The notes under the pieces were generated by a model. It was not told where the DNA came from. It saw nothing but the letters and a program-made list of their open reading frames with translations, and did no database searches. The translations under genes were made by a program, and so were the position numbers. Below, piece after piece: positions 8,853-14,854 of a stretch of DNA of 14,854 nt (positions are counted from its first letter, which is position 1; each line of letters starts with the position of its first letter). The stretch is taken from assembly GCA_015039465.1 (NCBI GenBank), contig MU130554.1, forward strand, positions 2,468-17,321, written 5' to 3'. This DNA is from Phlegmacium glaucopus. Taxonomy: Eukaryota; Basidiomycota; Agaricomycetes; Agaricales; Cortinariaceae.

Positions 8853-10143
8853 ATGGCTCCGCAACTTGGAATTACACACTTCCGTCTCCCAGATATCGTA
8901 CCTGGAGAAGAGTGGCCATTCTCATGCCCTATACATTCTCTGGCCGCGAAAGTGAATACAGAAAGCTTACGATGGCTCAAGAGCTTTGGCCAGCATAGCG
9001 AAAGGGCTCTGCTGAAATTTTCGCGGTACAGGCTCGATGTCGTAGTAGCATGGTCGTATCGGCATGCCGGTCCTGATCACTACCAGCTGTGCTCAGATTT
9101 AATGTATTTGTTCTGGCTGATCGACGACATCACGGATAAGCAGACGACAGAGGCGGCTCTGTGGGAAGCAGATCATATGAAGATAGCTTTGGCGTAGGTC
9201 CAATGTTTCCATCCTTGACATATCGCCTCAGTTCCTTTGCAGAGACCCGTTTGCACCACCACCACAAAATGAAGCAGTTCTAGGAAAAGCAGTGCGAAGG
9301 TTAGTAAAACGTTGATGCCAAATTTCACAATGCCAACTACCAACAGCTTCTGGGGCACAGTCCTCATGAAACTTAACCCTCCTCCGGCAACGAAGGCCCG
9401 ATTTATCAAAAATTTCACGTCATACATAAATTCAATGCCAGAAGAAGCTGAGGATCGGCAGACTGGGCGCCTTCGGAACATGGAGGAGCATTTCCATCTC
9501 CGTCGCCGAACCGGAGGTCTTTTGCCTGCGTTTGATTTTATATACATGCCTTTCGAGCTTCCAGACGCGATCGCAGACCACCCACACATCAACAGAATGA
9601 CGCTTGCAGTAGGAGACCTAGTTATTACCGCGAATGTGAGTCGGCGGGAGCAAGTACCCTTTTCTTTACTGACCAAATTTCATTCCGAAGGATATTTATT
9701 CCTGGAACGTCGAACAAGCCGGAGGTCAAATGACTGTCGCGCACAATATAGTCGACGTCGTTAAGCGGGAAAAAGGACTCGACATGCAAGGAGCTTTCGA
9801 TTTTGTAGAAGGGATGTACTTGGACATCCAAAAAGGTCTTTTAGACGATTTGAAGAATATACCAACCTTTGAAGGGCCTGAAAACAAAGTCCTGAAGTTC
9901 TACGTCGAGGGACTGGTGGAATGGGTTCAAGGGAATGTCGAGTTTTCGTTGGCGAGCGGCCGTTACTTCAGGGACTTAATGGGAGACGCCGACATACGGA
10001 AAACCAGGTTGGTAGCCATCTACCCTCCAAAACGCTCCTTGTTAGGACTTTGGGTCATGCTGCAGGCCTATTTCGCTTTCTTCATGGCTGGGTTAATGTA
10101 TATGATCCAGCGCTACATTCTCCTTCGTTACAAACAGCTCTAG
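8853..10143 (+). CDS. Sesquiterpene synthase (class I terpene cyclase)
   Basis: Class I terpene cyclases ionise farnesyl diphosphate with three Mg2+ ions and cyclise it, normally in the cytosol. Exons 8853-9193, 9243-9299, 9347-9635 and 9691-10143 (introns of 49, 47 and 55 nt, all GT..AG) give 379 aa. Visible motifs: Asp-rich DDITD at residues 91-95; an Arg cluster LRRRTGG at 184-190 where the diphosphate sensor sits; the NSE triad in NDIYSWNVEQ at 229-238 (Asn229, Ser233, Glu237), created exactly by the third splice; and the Arg-Tyr pair at 320-321. The early FRLPDIV is also typical of the basidiomycete family. All metal-binding residues are present. Oddity: after the usual end near PPKRS (341-345) there is a hydrophobic tail, LLGLWVMLQAYFAFFMAGL and on. 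A 70-nt intron (10041-10110, GTTAGG..TCCAG) would remove it and end the protein at 10169-10171 (365 aa). The product cannot be read from sequence. Confidence 0.93.
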
Positions 10144-10171
10144 TAGAACTCCGCCTGTCCAAGTAGTATAA

Positions 10172-11130
10172 TTGTAGATGAAAGAACTCGCTTGATAGTT
10201 ATTGCCTGTCAGATTAGCAAAAATATCTCATACACAGTGGACCCAACGTACTACTTTATGCAGATAAAGTCCAACAACCCGTGATCCAAAAGAACATCAA
10301 TCCACCATCTCTCCAATTTCGCCAGGTGAAACGCCGCAAAATTTGGATGAGGATAAGAGGGTTACCATTAAATCTTGGACACCCCAGCGGTCGGTCTTGT
10401 GCAGGTCGTGGCCCACGCCCGCTTAACGGTATTTGTGTTATTGGGCGTTTGCAATGAAGTTGTACATTACGTAACACGTGCCGAGTTTTGTTTGTTGTTC
10501 TCTGTTGATTGTATTTTCCTATGTAATACTCGAACCAGTATGTTGCCTCAGCACGACAAACGAAGTGAGATTAATTACAGAAAGGGAAAACAAGAAAAAA
10601 CCTGTATCAGCTCCCAATCAGTCCCTCCTCAAGAAACTGCTGGTCTAAGCGTGCGGGGCTTTATGTTATGCATTACGGCTTTCCCTCAAGCTCCATTCTA
10701 TCGTCCGTCCGTCTTCAATTGTCCTTGTCACCCCCTCTCAGCAGTTATCGGTATCGGCGGGAGAAAATATCAGATCGAAGCGCTCAGTAAAGGCGCACGG
10801 GCTTGCCCATAGTGGTCTTGATGTGCAAGGACTTGATATTCTGTCAAACGAAAAGAGGTGAAGTTGGGTATCGGGTAACGGTAGTACTATACACAAGTAC
10901 TGGAAACGCTTGAGATGTAATTTGGGCATTTTAAATCACAAAAAAGTATTTTGTAGAAAATTTACTCAACTCTTGCTCAACTCTTCACGGCACATCTGGT
11001 TTGAAGGGGATCGAATTAACATGTAGCATTCTAACATGTTTGAGTATCTCTCACAATACTGGCATGATGTGCCGTCGACAGTGCCCGGAAATGCGGAAAT
11101 GGCTGGGAATGATGAGTAATGAGTTTGGTG
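10172..11130. other. Intergenic region with unassigned open segments
   Basis: No gene is supported. A plus-strand frame is open from about 10217 to 10450 without an ATG at its start and reads in a protein-like way (GPNVLLYADKVQQPVIQKN) up to a CAG/GTGAAA junction; a second frame is open in the same place, so it may be a relic. An 11-bp tandem duplication (CTCAACTCTTG) lies at 10965-10985. The rest is AT-rich. Confidence 0.4.
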
Positions 11131-11135
11131 CAAGC

Positions 11136-11330
11136 TCATGCGCAACGGGCCGTCAGGCCGTCGGAGTTTGAACGGACGTAATTGCGTTTGTACGTTGCTG
11201 AACGTTCGAACGGGGTAGTACGATACACCCGAATTATCTGCACGGTTTTGTCTTCGGGAACTTCTCCCAGTTGGTGTGGAAATTCGACAGGGAAACGTCC
11301 CTTCACGTGCACATCTTCGCAGGCTCTCAT
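11136..11330 (-). CDS. Small hypothetical protein
   Basis: From ATG 11330 an open frame of 64 codons ends in TGA at 11136. It begins MRACEDVHVKGRFPVEF and has a basic, Arg/Tyr-containing C-terminal half (IIRVYRTTPFERSATYKR). The same frame stays open upstream into the hairpin at 11405-11457, so an earlier exon is possible. No domain is recognised, no TATA box is obvious, and no intron is needed. It could be chance; the amino-acid composition is the only support. Confidence 0.22.
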   Translation of the reverse strand: MRACEDVHVKGRFPVEFPHQLGEVPEDKTVQIIRVYRTTPFERSATYKRNYVRSNSDGLTARCA

Positions 11331-11404
11331 TGTGTAAATAAGATAACGTCCAAATCTAAGCGAGTATCGGCCTGATGGGAGCCAAAAAAAGCTTTTCAAC
11401 AAAT

Positions 11405-11457
11405 CTAATAACCTTAACGGCCGACGATGGACTAGCGTCGGATGTTAAGGTTATTAG
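11405..11457. repeat. Long hairpin: 22-bp near-perfect stem, 9-nt loop
   Basis: CTAATAACCTTAAC (11405-11418) pairs perfectly with GTTAAGGTTATTAG (11444-11457), and CCGACG (11421-11426) with CGTCGG (11436-11441). The only interruption is GG against AT (one G-U wobble, one G-A mismatch). The loop is ATGGACTAG. Transcribed in either direction it would fold into a stable stem of about 22 bp. It lies between the small minus-strand frame and the HNH gene and overlaps neither. Confidence 0.92.
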
Positions 11458-11942
11458 GCTTGGAGATTGCGTGAATTAAATGACAAGAAAGGCGGCAAAT
11501 TCTCCATGATTCAAGTAGCCTTAATAGAGAGGCGACCTTGGTCGCCAACAAAGAGAACAAATCTGGAGAAAATATACAATAATTAGTCATCCTCGACACA
11601 GCCATAACACTCGAAGATGTTTTTGAATTGGGAGCTGATGAAAATAGCTGTCATCAGCATCACAATAGAGAAGGACAGAATAAACAGAGTTATACCGAAG
11701 GAGGGAAAGAACAAGATCAAAGAATGTCAAGAACAACGACAGCAGCATTAGGACGGTGGAATCGTAAACAACGTTGCCCACTCTGACCTTCATGATATGA
11801 CAGAAACGATGAATGGAATCGACAAAGAGGTTTTTATACGGGATGACACTAAACTCCCTCAGACCCGGCCAAAGATAGTGTTTTGTATAAGAAAACACAA
11901 CAATGGAATGGTATAAAAGTACTTAATATGGCGTGACACTAC
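11458..11942. other. Region downstream of the HNH gene, no supported gene
   Basis: This is the 3' side of the minus-strand HNH gene and probably holds its 3' UTR. A minus-strand frame (11587-11898) is open but starts without ATG, is rich in Leu, Phe and Ser, and shows no domain. Confidence 0.4.
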
Positions 11943-13218
11943 TCAAGCGGTGGTTTCGTATCCACGTGCCTGGAGTTCAAAAATGGCATGTTCCAACATC
12001 GTTGCGGAGGCACCATCCGGGTCAAGGGTCATACTGTCATCCATGTCCCGGTAGAACTTGTCGATACACTCGCCCGCTCCTGATAAATGAGCAACCTTAG
12101 CACACGCAGCGTGTATAGCAAGGTAAGTTGGAGATGGAACGGGAAGTTTGGCCTGGTCGGGCGTCGTGAACGTGACATATTCCGGATAGTCGCGTAGGAT
12201 GTAGGCCTTTGCCGCTTCGAGTTTATACTTGTTCTTTTCTTTCTGATAAGTGTCATATAACGTGTTAGTGGAGTCAAATGATCCAAGGTTAGGTCGAACG
12301 CACTGTTGCAACAAACCAAACATCCAATTGATCAAAGTCCATATGAAATCCAGGAACCAAGGTCATCACATTTTCCAAACGGTGGACTTTGGAACCGTTT
12401 AATTCATCAGGGAGTGCTTCATACCCGAAGCGATGCATGACCGCCCACATCGTGGCAGCATACTCCCGCTATACGTAGATAATCGTTATCGAGAGTCAAG
12501 AAAAAAGGGGGACATACTTTGGATGAGCCAGGTGCAATATCCGAGTTAGTGGACTCGGCGAATATGTGTGCACACTGCGTGGCTTCCCTCCTCGCACTTG
12601 GGTCCAACCCGAGCCTCTCTTCCAGCTCTCGGATTATCTTTACCGAGCGCGCGTCGTATCTCCCGGTCACGGCGCAACGATATCCATCGCGGATAAGGGC
12701 CTGAACACTATTAATGAGCGACTATTCATGGAAAGAGAGGACAAGGCCGACATTCTTTTTGGCGTCAGCATGTGATTGAGGAGCATCCACCAAGGTGTCA
12801 TTGATCATATCAGTTATCGTATCAAACGAAGGACGAGATGCATGATTGGAGGGTGTTGGTATGCGACCCTTGTTGGCTCGAACTAGTGACCGCGTCAGAT
12901 CGCATGTTGAACGAGTAGATTTGGAAACGTACACGCCCGAATATAATGATCATAATACATTTTCCCAACAAGAAGAAGGGCGGAATCGTCGGCGCACGAG
13001 CTGATCTCTTCAACAATGGTTTTCAATCCTCGATCCGTGGGCACGTAGTGTATAAGATAGCCAGGGATTCGAATGTAAATTAGGTTGTTCCCGACGTCGT
13101 CCCCCTTGTCGACGGCCAGTTGAAGAGACTTCTCGAGTCTCAAGCAAATATAATACGCGCTGACGACGTGGGCAACATCTCTAAGTCTCTCAGGAACCTT
13201 GGGTGGCAATGAAGTCAT
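11943..13218 (-). CDS. HNH nuclease-domain protein, intact, five exons
   Basis: The protein has the HNH arrangement of a large basidiomycete family whose cellular role is not established; HNH folds bind one metal ion and cut nucleic acid. Exons in transcript order are 13218-12933, 12882-12752, 12700-12518, 12468-12304 and 12242-11943 (introns 50, 51, 49 and 61 nt), 354 aa without a break. The start MTSLPPKVPERL at 13218 is the only ATG suiting the frame. The domain begins with ALIRDGYRCAVTG (140-152), followed by QCAHIFAES with His184, then HRLENVMTLVPGFHMDFD (229-246) with Asn233 and His242, so the His-Asn-His set is complete. The preceding exon joins as DHYIRAF-RANKGRIPTPSN through an exact GTACGT donor. 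The C-terminal HAACAKVAHLSGAGECID segment is also family-like. The 12701-12751 intron has a weak GTCGGC donor. The gene is transcribed away from the transporter relic; no link between them is evident. Confidence 0.9.
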
Positions 13219-13562
13219 GTTTGTGGGTTGTAGTCAAGGACAAGAATGTGGCCATCAAAACAGTGGCACAACTTGAACTTAACTCCTCACGTGATATCGT
13301 ACTCGACCAGCTTTGATGCGTTCGGCCTCCGGCATTGCCGGCTTCGCAGTCAACTTCCTGTCATGGGAAATGAAAGTTCTTCAGATTTTATCTCCGACAG
13401 AACCTTTGTGATCCTCGGAGTCGGAAGCCAGGCGGAGGCACATAAATGCTACGTTATTTACTGGTTTGGAAAGCAACGATGGTGTAGTGGTAGTACTAGT
13501 AACGTCTGTATTACTATTAGGCAACTATTAGGCTGCCTTCGTGGTCCTTTGTTGTATTCCAG
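13219..13562. other. Divergent intergenic region between HNH gene and transporter relic
   Basis: It must contain the HNH promoter on the minus strand, though no clear TATA box was seen. A run of GTA/TTA triplets at about 13480-13530 gives an artificial open frame. The segment ending TTGTTGTATTCCAG (13562) is the acceptor of the first transporter exon; the exon before it is absent. Confidence 0.5.
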
Positions 13563-14589
13563 GCAATCATTCTTGGGACTACTTTCACTCGACAGCTGCG
13601 TTTTTCTCTCCCGGAGGTGTTATCTTCTTGTAAGTCAGATGTTCATCATATCGACCAATCTTTCTTGACCCATCTCTATTAGTTCCGTCTTCGTACCAGC
13701 TCTTTTCAGCATGTCCGAGATACCGGCACTATTTGCTCAACGTATCATTCTTCGACACCAGAAGGCAGCTATGTATCACCCAATGGTAGAGGCCATAGCC
13801 CTAACCCTGGTTGACATCCCATTCACTCTTGCAACCATTATCCTGTTTGCGATCATTGTCTATTCTATCGTGGGGCTTCAAACATCTGCTGCTCAATTCT
13901 TGTGAGTTTCCATTTATCGTGGATTTTGATCGATGCTCTCTTCCGTGACTTAGTACCTATTTCGTACTGAACGTGTTGGAACTGGCGTCGTTACAGGAGA
14001 TCGGTTCTTTAATGGTCAAGCTTTGCCTATCGACTTTCAGGCTCAAACGGGCTGCTGCCAGCAGATGGATACTCTCGTGCCTCTCACTACTGTACGCGAG
14101 GCTTTAGTACTCTCTGCCCAACTTCGTCAACCAGCATCAGTACCTACGTCGGAAAAGGTGGCCTAGTAAGTATCAAGAAACACCATTAGTATATATGAAC
14201 TGATCATTCTCTAGCGCTGAAAAATGTTTAGTTATGTGCGGGCTTGAACCATTCGCCAACGCCATGGTTGGGTCACTGGGTATTGAACAGAGGAAGCGGA
14301 CTACTATTGAGATTGAACTTGCTGCCAAGGCAAGTATCGATTAGATTTGAGATACCCCTGTTCAATAACATTTATATAGCCATCATTGCTCCTCTTTTTG
14401 GATGAGGCAACGTCAGGTCTTGATTCACAAAGTGCTTGGGCAATCATGAAATTTCTACGCAGCCTTGCAGATAACGGGCCATCTGTGTTGTGCACGTGAG
14501 CGCTCAACTGTCCTAACGATGAATATTCTTCTCATATCTTTTTTTACAGCATTCATCAGCTAATCAATCAATCTGGAACTTATGCATAA
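13563..14589 (+). pseudogene. PDR/ABCG-type ABC transporter relic: TMD1 piece fused to NBD2 piece
   Basis: Full PDR pumps (about 1,400-1,500 aa, NBD1-TMD1-NBD2-TMD2) export drugs and lipids at the plasma membrane. Here only fragments remain. Exon 13563-13629 reads QAIILGTTF, then shifts frame at about 13587 to STAAFFSPGGVIFF. Exon 13683-13901 carries MSEIPALFAQ and TMD1 helices. Exon 13954-14165 starts with FTYFVLNV and, around 13966-13975, passes in another frame into TGDRFFNGQALPIDFQAQ of NBD2. NBD2 continues through exons 14215-14329 (signature region VGSLGIEQRKRTTIEIEL), 14380-14495 (Walker B/D-loop [13 protein letters not shown]) and 14550-14589, where CTIHQ is followed by unrelated residues and TAA. 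NBD1, the rest of TMD1, Walker A of NBD2 and all of TMD2 are missing. Introns are 53, 52, 49, 50 and 54 nt; the one at 14330 begins GCAAGT. It is clearly non-functional as a pump. Confidence 0.92.
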
Positions 14590-14622
14590 GTTCATCAGCA
14601 AATTCAGGAAAATCCTACAGTG

Positions 14623-14691
14623 TGTCACAGTCATGTCACCAAAATTACAGTTCCCCATAGTTTGTCATAGTCACGTCACCAAACTTATAGT
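14623..14691. repeat. 29-bp imperfect direct repeat, period 40 bp
   Basis: TGTCACAGTCATGTCACCAA.. at 14623-14651 and TGTCATAGTCACGTCACCAA.. at 14663-14691 differ at a few positions. Shorter pieces (GTCATAG, CATAGT, ATGTCAC) continue to about 14725. No coding role; it follows directly after the transporter relic. Downstream to 14854 the sequence is AT-rich with nothing recognised. Confidence 0.75.
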
Positions 14692-14854
14692 CCGTCATAG
14701 TGTCCATAGTATTCATGTCACACACACTAGCACTGTCCAGAACGCTTTTGTCACTATATCACGCTGTACAGCACTGTATAGGAAATACATTGCTACTATT
14801 AAGCATTATGAAGCCCTTGCTTGTTTAAAATATTAAATAATATGAACATAATTT

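Noticed and set aside
11587..11898. Minus-strand open frame with Leu/Phe-rich segment
   Set aside because: No ATG at its start, no domain, and it lies where the 3' UTR of the HNH gene is expected.
13482..13560. tRNA-like A-box (TGGTGTAGTGG) suggesting a tRNA or SINE head
   Set aside because: No B-box, no pairing acceptor or anticodon stems; the nearby sequence is a run of GTA/TTA triplets.

Overview
The window looks like nuclear DNA of a mushroom-forming basidiomycete (Agaricomycetes). The evidence is phased introns of about 47-61 nt with GT..AG (once GC..AG) ends, a fungal-type sesquiterpene synthase, an HNH-domain protein of the kind expanded in these fungi, a stand-alone retroelement-type RNase H gene and a PDR-type ABC transporter relic. 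No bacterial operon structure, CRISPR array, rRNA or convincing tRNA was seen. All assignments come from reading the sequence; no search was run.

Layout. 1-618 is the 3' end of an open frame coding an acidic protein with a repeated Leu-Ala-Asp-x-Trp motif. It is followed by a 19-bp minisatellite (about 747-1000), a decayed GCCGG-rich tract to about 1510, and a 31-bp direct repeat with a 22-bp palindrome (1522-1625). At 1757-2514 (+) and 2650-3720 (-) there are two convergent, multi-exon, unrecognised gene candidates built from splice signals and open frames. 3725-4550 is pyrimidine-rich leader sequence. 4555-5882 (+) encodes a protein with a 23-residue tandem repeat and a C-terminal RNase H domain. 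A small two-exon candidate lies at 5968-6394, and a gene-poor stretch of about 2.4 kb follows. A decayed minus-strand gene that reads like a class I methyltransferase (8206-8488) lies head to head with the best gene of the window, a four-exon sesquiterpene synthase (8853-10143, +). 10172-11940 is mostly non-coding, with one small open frame and a strong 53-nt hairpin (11405-11457). 11943-13218 (-) is an intact five-exon HNH nuclease-domain protein. 13563-14589 (+) is a PDR/ABCG transporter pseudogene in which a middle deletion joins TMD1 to the second nucleotide-binding domain. The end carries short degenerate repeats.

How it fits together. The terpene synthase appears functional (all motifs, clean introns, near TATA box), but no intact tailoring enzyme is visible around it. 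The possible methyltransferase and the transporter are both broken, so the picture is of a lone or eroded terpene locus embedded in repeat- and transposon-derived sequence. I see no convincing undescribed multi-gene system. The features most worth a second look are the repeat structures at the left end, the terpene synthase C-terminus, the transcribable hairpin at 11.4 kb, and the unrecognised spliced genes at 1.75-3.7 kb.
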